64,000 nt of DNA, from assembly GCA_001599915.1 (NCBI GenBank), contig BCIG01000001.1, positions 744,001-808,000 of the forward strand, given 5' to 3'. The notes under the pieces are model-generated. The model made no database searches and was not told the origin of the DNA. It saw nothing but the letters and a program-made list of their open reading frames with translations. The position numbers and the translations under genes are program-made. Every line of letters starts with the position of its first letter. The first letter of the stretch is position 1. This DNA is from Symbiotaphrina buchneri (taxonomy: Eukaryota; Ascomycota; Symbiotaphrinales; Symbiotaphrinaceae). This document shows, one piece after another, positions 11,423 to 20,647 of the stretch.

Positions 11423-13102
11423 ATGGAGCGCAGAGGTTCAGTTCCGTCCATGGAATCCGCTGGTGGGACGAAGAATGAAGATGTCATCCTTCTCCAGCAA
11501 TGGGACTCTGCGGCGTCAAGAAGGACGAGGCAAGAAGCACACGCACGAACGACATCCGATCTCCCCATCTCCAAATCCGCCGATAATTCTCGAAAATCCC
11601 TCTTCAAGGCCCATCTCCTCGCCGTCGGCCTATGCATCCCGGGAGTGATAGGCTGCGTCATAGGTGCATGGCAACTCAGCAAGTACGTCGAGCTTGTAGA
11701 AAACATCCTCGCGCCCTCGACACCAGAGACGGACATCTGCTATTCCGGGAGCAGCGTGCAGGGCCTGTTTCAGATCGACGCACGCACCAGTTCCACCCTC
11801 ACGTTCAGCCAAGCCAAAGCCATCGACGTGGTCTGGGACCTCTTCGTCGGGCAAGGCGGGCGCTTCGTCATGAGCTACATCACCTACATCGTCTTCATGG
11901 ACGTCTTGGTGCGGTTCATGGAGCGGACGCCCGTCCCGCACGGGCTCTACACCAGTCTAGCGTTTGGCACTGCGTCGCTGGGGGAGGCAGGTCGGTCGCG
12001 CAGACCCTGCTCAGCACCATGTACCTGCACAGCTGGAGATCCAAGGCGACGCTGCTGTGGATGCTCCTCTCGTCATTCTTTGTCCTCGCCTTCCCCACGC
12101 TGGTTTCCGCCGCAACCGGGTACCTGAACCCTGCCGCCAGCTGGTATCTGATGCCCGACGGCGCGTTGGTGACCAAGGAGTCGCCGGCACTGGGCACATG
12201 GGCGGTGGTCAAAGACGGCTCCCGCGTGGGCCTTACGGATGGCGCTATGGTGGAGGGGCCGAGCTATATGGAGTATCTCGAGTCCGTCTTCCCACAGCCC
12301 GGCATCCAAGGCCCCAATTTAACAGAGCACTATCCAACGTTCCTCGCGCTCTACAACTGTAAGATCCCATCTCATCATCCTCCTCACCTTCCGAGAGACA
12401 CGCAATAATGCTAATGCGCTCCTCGCGATAGACCGCGCCTTGAACAGTCGGTACAGCCCCTTCGGCACGCCTCCCGCGAGCGGCGAAGGCGTCGACTTCA
12501 GCACGAACATCACCCTCAACGGACACTTCTACGCGCTTCCACCGCCCGTGCTCAACGTCACCATCAACCTTCTCTACCACAACCACACCCTGCCCGAAGA
12601 CTGGCAAGCCAACTCGACCTGCGTCTCCATCGGCCAATACGCATGGGGCGCATCCACGTATATCTGCAAGATCGTCCTCGCCATGCTTGCCGCCTGGATC
12701 CTCGGCACGTACCTCCTGTGGCTTGACGCCAATACCCACAGCATCCTCTGCAAACGCGGCCGCACCATCAGAGGCTTCCTAAGGGCGGCGGGGGGTCTGG
12801 CCGAGGCAATGCGCGAGGATCTCGGAGAGGCTTATTCAGAACTAGATGAGAAACAACTAGTGCATGGCATGGATTCCACAGGAGGCATTGCGTATTATGT
12901 CTCTGAGGCGAAGGGAGTGGAACCGACTCGTGTCCTGGTGGCGTCGAAGACGACGGGTGCGGAACGCTATGACCGGCTTCCGACACAGTCGTCGTATGGG
13001 CAGCGCTTGGTGCGAGTTATTGCTCGTCGTATAGAGGGAATTTTCTTCGTGGTTAGGAACTGGCGTGCTGTTTCGTGGATCATTGATCGTTGGCATAGGT
13101 AA
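11423..13102 (+). pseudogene. Polytopic membrane protein of unknown function, with one frame break
   Basis: Two exons (11423-12358 and 12432-13102) with a GTAAGA...ATAG intron that joins LYNYRALNSRY in phase. Hydrophobic segments suggest about four membrane spans: near LLAVGLCIPGVIGCVIGAW, VMSYITYIVFMDVLV, LLWMLLSSFFVLAFPTLVSA and CKIVLAMLAAWILGTYLLWL. Between the last two lies a probably extracellular loop with several N-glycosylation sites (NIT, NVT, NHT, NST). The arrangement is known from uncharacterised fungal plasma-membrane proteins. Around 11985-12000 the frame shifts by one base (TASLGEA continues in another frame as SVAQTLLSTMY) with no room for an intron. Codon use is good on both sides, so the break is recent or a sequence error. 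I recognise no catalytic motif. Confidence 0.6.
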
Positions 13103-13838
13103 TCTGGTACAAGCTGTGATGAGTAGCGCGATTCGTGATATGACGGCTTCAGGCATTGCTGCTTGGTTTTTGAGCGAATTCAGATTGTAACCCTAGAGAA
13201 AAATACGTAATCCTATCCGAGTATCCCCGCCCCTAAAACCCCATTTTTGAACTCTAACAGCTCGTCCTGGGCTGGTATATTGACTGAGCTTCGTTCATCC
13301 TTTGGTGTGCAATGAAAGACGTGTCTAATGATAGGACACAAGGCAGGCAAGTTCATTGAGAGCTCCATGCTTCCCCCTTATCCTGGTACACTCACAAGCT
13401 CAGTCCCCAGCGGATCTCCTCCTTCCGTGTACGATAAGGCTATCTTTCAGGCGCCCTAAGCTGGCTTATCCCACGCGGGAGCATCTGCTCCTTGGACCTC
13501 GGGTGCTAGAGTAACTTGCGGTGTGCTAACCTCCGTAGCAAATCAAGCTTTCTTTCATCGCAGGCATGGCTGGTCTAGATGGCGGCTGGTGATTGAATGT
13601 TACAGGGGGCTTTTGTTGCGCTGTTTAGCCGTCATGCACGCTGCGGTTGGGGTTCGGCTTCCCGAACGGTGGATGGCTAGTTGGGAAGATGGATGGCCTT
13701 GAGAACAAGGTCTTGCAGAAGAAATAGAGAGATTAAAAGCAGATCTATACCTTCCTTCGGCAAGGCAACTGCTCGCCGAAGAAGGGTTTTCTGGATATCA
13801 ATCCTGTTTCCTGTATCACCTTCCCACATCTCCCCACG
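13103..13838. other. Intergenic, promoter of the secreted glycosidase-like gene
   Basis: No gene is seen on either strand. The last ~100 bases before 13839 are pyrimidine-rich, as is usual for fungal promoters and leaders. Confidence 0.5.
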
Positions 13839-15092
13839 ATGAAGCTCCTCCACCTCCTTCTCACCCTCCTACCCCTCAGCCTAGCCAGCGCATCACCATC
13901 CCCACGCTCTGCACCATGCTTCCCCTTCGGCGCCAGCATCCTTCCCATAGACTTCATCCCTCCCTTCGGCATTCCGCGCAGCGAATGGTGGTGTCCACAA
14001 TCTTCTTTCTACGGGTTCCTCGGCTTCTCGTATCCGCTCGAATTCAACTGCGAGGCGTACAGCTTCGAGAAGATCAATGCCGACTTCGCGGCCATGAAGC
14101 GCGATTTTGGCGCCCGCATGGTGCGCGTGTACCTGCCGCAATGCTATACCCCGCAGCTGTGGGAGTGGCTGCTGCAGGCGGCTGTGTCGAATAATATGGC
14201 GGTTATCCCGCAGGTGGCGTGGCCGTTGAATGGCGATGAGGTAGCGTCGTTTCGTCCTTTTCCCTTCTCTAGAAGATGCAGCCAAACTACGCTATATTCC
14301 GGTGAAGTGACCTGGCTGACGGGATGATTGCAAAAAGCTCGACAACTGGCGCCTGACCGCATCCTCGATCCTCTCCGTCATCAAATCCAACCCCATCGCA
14401 CCCTACGTCTTCCACAGCTGCGAGTTCGGCACGGAGCCGATCGGGGACTCCGACGACTCTCTCGACAACGGCAACGACCACTCTCCCTTCCTGGCCGAGC
14501 TGGCCGCGTTCCGCGCCGCGCTGCAGCCGTACGGCATCCCCGTGGGCATCAGCGAAGACTGGGACCGGCCGGGCATCATGAGCAGCGCGGACGGCAGCGG
14601 GCTGGGCCCGGTGGGCGTCGCGGTGCTGAATGAGAGCGATGTGGTGCATGCGCATATCATGCCGTATTATCATAGTAATTATAATGAGAACCAGAGCTGG
14701 GCGTATATCCAGAGCCAGGTCGAGTGGTATAAGACGAATATCGATAAGCCGGTGCTGATCTCTGAGGTGAGTAATTTTTTGCTTGCGTCTATCTCTTCAG
14801 CCGGTTTCTCCAAAGGTATTTTTGGGTTAATTGGGTGCTTGCTGTACAGACGCAATGGGCGTGGGCCTTCAATATCCTGCATCAGGGCGGCAATGTGTAT
14901 GGCTGGACGCTATGCGACTGCGGCGTCGAGCAATACACGAACTTCTGGAAGACGTACGATGAGAACTGTCCGTTCTTCAAGCAGAACAATGTCGGCTGGT
15001 TTCTGCATGCGTGGCAGGAGGAAGGAACGTTCAATATGTTGATGCCCAACGGGTCGTATGCTATCCCGAACTGGAGGCCTCAGAGATGCTGA
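13839..15092 (+). CDS. Secreted glycoside-hydrolase-like protein (TIM-barrel glucanase type)
   Basis: Three exons, 13839-14240, 14338-14766 and 14850-15092, give 357 residues with in-phase GT-AG introns. Residues 1-19 form a clear signal peptide (MKLLHLLLTLLPLSLASAS). The mature part has the alternating pattern of a TIM barrel. Two glutamate-bearing strand ends stand out: SCEFGTEPIGD at about residue 166 and PVLISETQWAW across the exon 2/3 junction. These are plausible acid/base and nucleophile of a clan GH-A type enzyme, related to fungal cell-wall beta-1,3-glucanases such as GH17. NES and NQS are possible N-glycan sites, and Cys residues are spread as in a secreted protein. The family assignment is by pattern only. 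A cell-wall remodelling role is inferred. Confidence 0.65.
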
Positions 15093-15557
15093 GGGATTTG
15101 GCTTTTTTGATGTTGGAAACGGGCAAATTATACGTGCTGAGTCTTTCATTTCAACTTAGGCCACTCGTACGGTGAACAATCTCTATATATCTTTGTTGCT
15201 AGACTATACCATGACCTATGAAGTTAATGGCGACGGTGCAAAACACGTCCTCGGTACCGCCAGTCATCGTGGGGAGTCATAGATCTCTTCAACAGTGACT
15301 TCGCGGGAGATGCTGGCATGGCTTTATTTCTCGCTGTTTCATCCATGTCCGCCATCTGAGACACTGTTCCGATTCTTCGTTGGACCGCAAGTCGTATACC
15401 TCAGACCGTGGCAGTCACTGATGTCCCAGTCTTCTAGAGAGGCAAATGAGATAACATGATAAGAAGCGGCGGTGGTGGGCCTAAAGCTCACTTGACAGAA
15501 AGAATTCCTCCCATCTTTCCTTCCCACCCAGGCCCAAAAAAGCCATGTCTATCTAAA
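15093..15557. other. Intergenic, nothing recognised
   Basis: Spacer between two plus-strand genes. It holds the 3' UTR of the glycosidase-like gene and the promoter of the Dabb gene. Only short non-coding-like frames are present. Confidence 0.5.
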
Positions 15558-16081
15558 ATGATCCACATCGTACACTTCCAATTCACCTCCACAGCCACAC
15601 AAGCGCAGATCGAGGATGTAAGCAACTCCCCAGTCATCAATCCCCCCTGACTACAACTCACACATCTCACAACCACGCCAGGTCTCACAGCACTTCCTCC
15701 GCCTGAAAGACTTTTGTCTCCACCCGACTACGCAGCAGCCCTACATCCTCTCCGCAACAGGCGGGCGGGATAATAGCCCCGAGGGACTGCAGGTACGCCC
15801 TCAGTTCTCCTACCTGTCTCCAAGCAGACCAAACCCTCAACTTCCCCTCCCCATCATCTCTTCCCCGCCAGGCCAAGCATTGGATTGTTCGTTTCAGAGT
15901 CGGATAAAAGCTAACAGGCGGGTAGGGCGGTTTCTCGCATTCATATATACTAGAATTCAGCTCCAAAGAGGATCGTGATTACTACATCGCGACGGACCCG
16001 GCGCATATGGCGTTCGGGCAGGCGCTGACGGGGATTGTGGAGAAGGTCATGGTGATGGATTTCGTCCCCGGGGTGTTCTAA
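15558..16081 (+). CDS. Small stress-responsive A/B-barrel (Dabb) domain protein
   Basis: Three short exons, 15558-15617, 15682-15792 and 15926-16081, splice in phase to a 108-residue protein. The first exon gives MIHIVHFQFTSTATQAQIED, a typical first beta strand and helix. The second gives FLRLKDFCLHP. The third gives GGFSHSYILEFSSKEDRDYY followed by DPAHMAF, the best-conserved part of Dabb domains. The whole protein is one domain of normal length (about 100 residues), expected to be a dimeric ferredoxin-like barrel. Members are linked to stress responses, and some are cyclases or decarboxylases of polyketide-type substrates; which applies here is unknown. Introns of 64 and 133 nt make the gene easy to miss. 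The start is the first ATG in frame with the barrel strand. Confidence 0.82.
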
Positions 16082-17072
16082 ATTCCATGGTAAGACTCAA
16101 GACTGTCTGCCTTGCCTATCATTCGATACAGAGGCGTTGAGTATTTGTCGGCTGGCTTGGCTATGGCTTTCAAGAGTGTGGAGAGAAGATCGGATTTGGT
16201 ATAACGCTGTGAGATACGTTGCTGATCTACTCGATTTTGAATTGCAGAAGATGTCCCGTTAAACCCAGCTCATGGCCGCCAGGAGCAGATACTCTATCTC
16301 CGCCCTTCTCTAATCCTTCTGATGCCTTTCTGTCAGCAGGGTCGCATCTCACGTCCCTCCCAGACAGACAGCAATTACGCCGGACTATACCGACCATCCT
16401 GCATCCACGCACCTCGTCCCAATCCCAGCCGAAAATCACACCATCCCTTGTCCCCGTCCCGCAGCCGACGCAAACCGAACCGCCAAACTACAATAATACA
16501 GCCGCATGTCAACTACAACTGCCAATAAAATGATCCCTGGTCTGGCCCCGGAAGGAGATAACGTCCAGACCCGCGGTGCGGCGGGGTGTTCCGCACGTTG
16601 TGCCCACATCCGCGTCGCGGGTAAGTGTAGGCGAGCGAATGTAACGTTGCGGGACCGCGCCGCCCCACTGTTCCCGAACACCCCTACCCTGGACCAGGTC
16701 CCTGTACGGAAGCTGGTGGGCCGCGCACGGGACTTTGATAGAGTGGAGAAAGGGGGCCCTTGGCTAGTTTTGTTAGATTTGAGAGATAAGAGAATATGGC
16801 AAGACGTTTGCCGTTTGAAGGGGGAGGACTGGCAATCTGATGGATTGAGGGAAGGGGGGCCGTTGGTGGGTGTGAAGATGAAGAGCTTATAGATCGATTT
16901 TGTAGGCGTCAGGGGATGGATGACGAATGGATTGGTGATTATAGGTATAGATTGCTTGGCTTCTAGATTGACAGAGAGGAGGTAGAATAGCAACAAATTG
17001 ACCAAAATCCGAACCCTGACCATCCAATCCCTACACTTCAGAGAACATCATCACCCCTGTAATCTCAAACTT
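16082..17072. other. Intergenic between convergent genes
   Basis: No gene is supported. An open plus-strand frame of 128 codons (16506-16892) and an overlapping minus-strand frame exist in a locally GC-rich stretch, but neither has convincing protein composition or recognisable motifs. This region receives the 3' ends of the Dabb gene and the sugar permease. Confidence 0.5.
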
Positions 17073-18750
17073 TCACACGCCCTCAAGCTGCTCAAACTGA
17101 TACCCCTTAAACTTCCTCATCGGCACGCCCGCCTCAAACATCAGATCCAGCTCTTCATACGTGCGGCCCTTCGTCTCGGGCAACCGAAAATAACACCAGA
17201 CCGTGGCCAGGGCACTGATCCCACCAAAGAAAAACCCGGTCTTGCCCCTCCAATTCGCCGACGACGCGTTGAGCATATACGGCACCGCAATGGTCATAAC
17301 AATCTGAAAAATCGAGCCCGTCGACGTCGCCAGCGCGACTGTCTGCGACCTCAAGCGCGTCGCGCCGATCTCAGCAAAGATGACGAAGTTAACCGGGCCG
17401 ACGGTGCTCTGGAACACGAACGTCAGGATGTCCAGGAGGGAGGCTTGTGCCCATGCGAGGCCTGGCCGTGAGGTGTAGTTGGGCACGCAGTCGAGGATCC
17501 CGATTAGGATTTGCGTGATGGCCATGAGACCGACGCCGACGGTGTAGATGGATCGTCGCCCGAAGTAGGACATGAGGAACCAGGAGGAGCAGGTCGCCAC
17601 GAAACCGATGGCGGTGTTGCCTACGCCCATGTCGAAGGAGGCGGCGACGGGGAGACCGGCGAGCTCGAAGAAGTACACGGCGTAGCCGATGAGAGAGATG
17701 CCGGTGATGACTTGCCAGACCTGTGCAGCGTAGTCAGTATCCAAAAAGCATTATAGGTTACATGAGTGAGAGGCTAATGGAGTCACTGACCTGGACCATG
17801 AGCGCAACTTCAGTTCTGGTTCTGTTGCTGCCACGGAAGCATTCAGCGTAGGTCGTGTTCTTCTCGACCTCCTGCTCATGCAGAGTAGTCATTTCAATCA
17901 TCGCCAGCGTGGCGCTGACATCCACCTTGTCAGACGCAAGGCTTCGCAGCGCCTTCTGTGCATCTTCGACTCTGCCCTTGCGAACCAGCCACCATGGCGA
18001 CTCGGGAGCAAAGATCAATCCGCCCGCGAGGATCGGGATCCAGACCCACTGGATGGCGAACGGGATCCGATACGCCCACTGATCCGTCCGGGCCGAAACA
18101 CCCTTCCCGACGCCAGACGCGACGAACTGCCCAATGACATAGGCCAGGTTCATTCCCGCGTTCAGGATCCCGCGAAGAGCCACCGGGCAGACCTCCGAGG
18201 CATAGGTAGGCGCCAGCACGACATAAGTGCCGTACATGATGCCAGCCAGGAACTCGCCTGCCGCAAGGACATTGACATTGGAAGCAAACATCTGCAAGAA
18301 GATGAACGCCGTCGTGAAGAAAAGCGAGACGCCAAAGACCTTCTTCCTCCCCCACCGCTCCATAGGATACGAGGCCGTGAACGCGCCCAGAAACTGGCCA
18401 ACGGGGGTTCCCATGCCGAGGACATTCTGCCACTTGGCAGAGACCTCGTAGCCGATATCCGGGCCGTAGTACTGCCCGTATTTCTTGGTGAAGGCCGGCA
18501 GCGCGTAGAAGGAGTAGATGATGCCCGAGTCGTAGCCGACCATGACGAGCGACCAGGCGAAGAGAGCGGCCCAGATGATCGCTTTGGGGTACAGCCTTAT
18601 GGCCTCGAGAGTGGTGAGTTCATGCTCGTGTGCGGTGGCGAGCTTGGATTGTTCTTGGATCTGAGCTTTGTCTTTGTCGTTGAGGTGGGTGATGTTGGAT
18701 ACGGTGGGATGGATATCCTCCTGACCGGCGGGGGNTTTGTTTTCCGCCAT
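17073..18750 (-). CDS. MFS sugar permease (maltose/alpha-glucoside or hexose H+ symporter type)
   Basis: Two exons, 18750-17791 and 17720-17073, give 535 residues and about 12 membrane spans, the normal size for fungal sugar porters. Signature motifs are present: GYDSGI in helix 1, ERWGRKK in the first cytoplasmic loop, PESPWWLVRKGR after helix 6, FGRRSIYTVG in the second half and PETKGRTYEELD after helix 12. The PESPWWLVRKGR form and the long charged N-terminus are most like fungal MAL/alpha-glucoside permeases. It should import a sugar with protons across the plasma membrane. Codon 6 contains the ambiguous base n at 18735; the rest is intact. It is divergent from the dioxygenase-like gene, and the two share a 515-bp promoter region with candidate regulator sites. 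Confidence 0.9.
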
Positions 18751-19056
18751 TGCGTTTGACAGAAGGAAGTGGATTCTTCCTGCAATTGGTGTTTCACAAT
18801 GGAAGATCTGAGAAGGGTCTGCCGATTATCTTCAAACATATGCGCAGTCCGACCTGATATATCTATACCTCACACCTCACGCGACTCGAACTGCCGGAAT
18901 GTCGGGGTTGGTAGATTGAGATAAGAATGTTACATCCGTGTGCGGTACAGCGTCGGCCTATCTTAGTTTTGATCGTTAGTTAGGGCCCTCGGAAGAGGAG
19001 TGGGAGGCCTAACTGATAACCAAAATGACACGACCCCGCTTGCCCGGCATGGCGAT

Positions 19057-19075
19057 ACGGAAACTTCCATTCCGT
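19057..19075. promoter_or_regulatory. Inverted repeat ACGGAA-N7-TTCCGT (CGG-N11-CCG)
   Basis: A perfect 6-bp inverted repeat, with outer CGG and CCG triplets 11 bases apart. This is the classic layout bound by dimeric Zn(II)2Cys6 regulators. It lies in the divergent promoter, 1.6 kb from a gene encoding such a regulator. Confidence 0.55.
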
Positions 19076-19081
19076 GGTGGA

Positions 19082-19105
19082 GACACGGAAGACCGCATCC
19101 GTGTC
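19082..19105. promoter_or_regulatory. Inverted repeat GACACGGA-N8-TCCGTGTC (CGG-N10-CCG)
   Basis: A perfect 8-bp inverted repeat with an 8-base spacer, 6 bases from the previous one. Its CGG and CCG triplets are 10 bases apart. An 8-bp perfect palindrome by chance at this place is unlikely, so I read it as a second operator for a Zn(II)2Cys6-type dimer. Confidence 0.58.
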
Positions 19106-19265
19106 CGATTCGGAAGATGATCGTGGCGCGGATAGGGATTAGAATTGTTGACGATACACTCCGAGACTCAGAGACGAGAAGTGATTGCATAGAGTCGCGA
19201 CGCAGATAAATGTCCCTCTGATCCAGCAACTCCGAGCAGAGATTAAAGAAACATCACCCTACAAG

Positions 19266-20284
19266 ATGGCGCCGTCAGTCGCAGAAGTCTCTACACCTTC
19301 AGTGCCCAAGAAGCCCACCTCAGCACAAGATGTCTACAGCAACTACATGCCCAAACTGCCTCCACAAAGCGCCAACACTCCCATCGAAATCAAACCATCC
19401 GCGCAGGAGATAGCGCGGGGCCGTTTCAACGATGCCAACATCAAGCTGTTCCTCTCAGGAATGCACCGGGACGGGGTCGTCATTCTCAAGGACGTGATCG
19501 AGCCCGCGCACCTCGACAAGATCAACGAGTTCATGGCAGCCGACACCGAAAGAGAGCTGCAGAAAGAGAACCTGTACCGCAACTTCGGCGTGGAGAATAT
19601 CCAGCAGGGCCCGCCGCTCGTGCCATCCGAGTACTTCTTCGACGACGTCTACCTGAACCCGCTCCTCTTCCACGCCGCGACGCTGTACCTCGGCCCCAAC
19701 GCCACCTGGAACATGATTACGGGGAACAACGCTCTGCCTAATGGCAAAAACCGCCAGCCACCGCATTCAGACGCTATGTGCGCGCACCCGCCCTGCCCCT
19801 TCTACGCCATCGGGAACATCTACACGTGCGACGCCAGCGCGGCAAACGCTTCTACAGAAGTCTGGCTGGGGACACATACCTTCAACAGCGAAGCCCAGAC
19901 GCCGCCCGGGCCCAAGGGCGACACGCACATCCTAGACTCGTACATCGCGGACGGCAGAAGACGCTGCCGGGGATCCAGCCGAGCGTGACGAAGGGCTCGA
20001 TCCTGTTCCGGGATATGCGCACGTGGCACGCGGGGATGCCGAATTCGTCGCCCGAGTTCCGGTTCATGATTGCGCTGGGCTTCTCGGCGAGCTGGTGGCA
20101 TGGCACCGCAAGGTTCAGGGTGCCGGCGCGGACGGGCGTGTTTGAGCGGATTATGCATGGGACGAAGAACTGGGGTGTGACGCCGCTTATGCAGGAGATT
20201 CCGTTGCACGAGTATAATGAGTTGAGGGACGCGCATGATTTCAATGATTCGGAAAAGAGGACTTTTGAGGGTGAGATATTCTAG
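19266..20284 (+). pseudogene. Phytanoyl-CoA dioxygenase-like Fe(II)/2-oxoglutarate oxygenase, one frame break
   Basis: A predicted non-haem iron dioxygenase of the PhyH family, about 340 residues and single exon. The ATG at 19266 has good context (ACAAGATGG); an in-frame upstream ATG at 19185 would add 27 unlike residues. Iron ligands are visible as HSDAM (His and Asp of the HxD pair) and TWHAGMPN (distal His), with the 2-oxoglutarate arginine expected in SPEFRFM. At about 19950-19965 (after DSYIAD) the frame shifts by one base and continues in another frame (KTLPGIQPSVTKG) to the stop at 20282-20284. The distal ligands lie after the break, so the enzyme would be inactive unless this is a sequence error. 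Codon use is equally good on both sides. Relatives hydroxylate fatty-acyl or secondary-metabolite substrates. Confidence 0.75.
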
Positions 20285-20647
20285 AGAAAAACAATAGATC
20301 TACATTCGTGTACATGTGTTGTTTAGATTCAAGTTTCGAGTCACGAACAGTGTATTATTACAATTGTGATTAAATGAATTTAATCGCAACGTTACTCGGT
20401 GTGCGGAGTACAGGTAGGGCGGTCCGAAATACAGTTAGAGTTGGCGGAGGGCCAGACCAACTGTAGTGTCAGTCGTAGCGCGATTCCCTTATCTGTGGGG
20501 CCACGCCCCGCTGGACGCCTTACATTAGAGCGGGCAACAACCCTGACTTCGGGACGTAGACAGGACGCTTGCTGGGCGCCAGCGTCCAGATTCATACAGT
20601 CAACTACTAATTCTAAAAAGAGGCCAACTGCCAGCTACGTCGAAACA
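20285..20647. other. Intergenic, regulator promoter
   Basis: About 360 bases between the dioxygenase-like gene and the Zn(II)2Cys6 gene. CGG words occur (CGGTGTGCGG near 20397 and GGCGGTCCG near 20417) and might allow autoregulation, but they are not clean inverted repeats. Confidence 0.4.

Larger units (their letters stand above)
18751..19265. promoter_or_regulatory. Shared divergent promoter, permease / dioxygenase-like gene
   Basis: The 515 bases between the two start codons must hold both promoters. The middle carries a dense group of CGGAA/TTCCG words, including two inverted repeats annotated separately at 19057-19075 and 19082-19105. No other RNA or coding feature is seen. Confidence 0.7.

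Noticed and set aside
16506-16892. 128-codon plus-strand open frame
   Set aside because: Overlaps an equally long minus-strand frame, has no motif, and lies between convergent 3' ends in GC-rich DNA.
19185-19265. Upstream in-frame start for the dioxygenase-like gene
   Set aside because: The 27 extra residues are unlike the family and lie in the promoter; the ATG at 19266 has better context.
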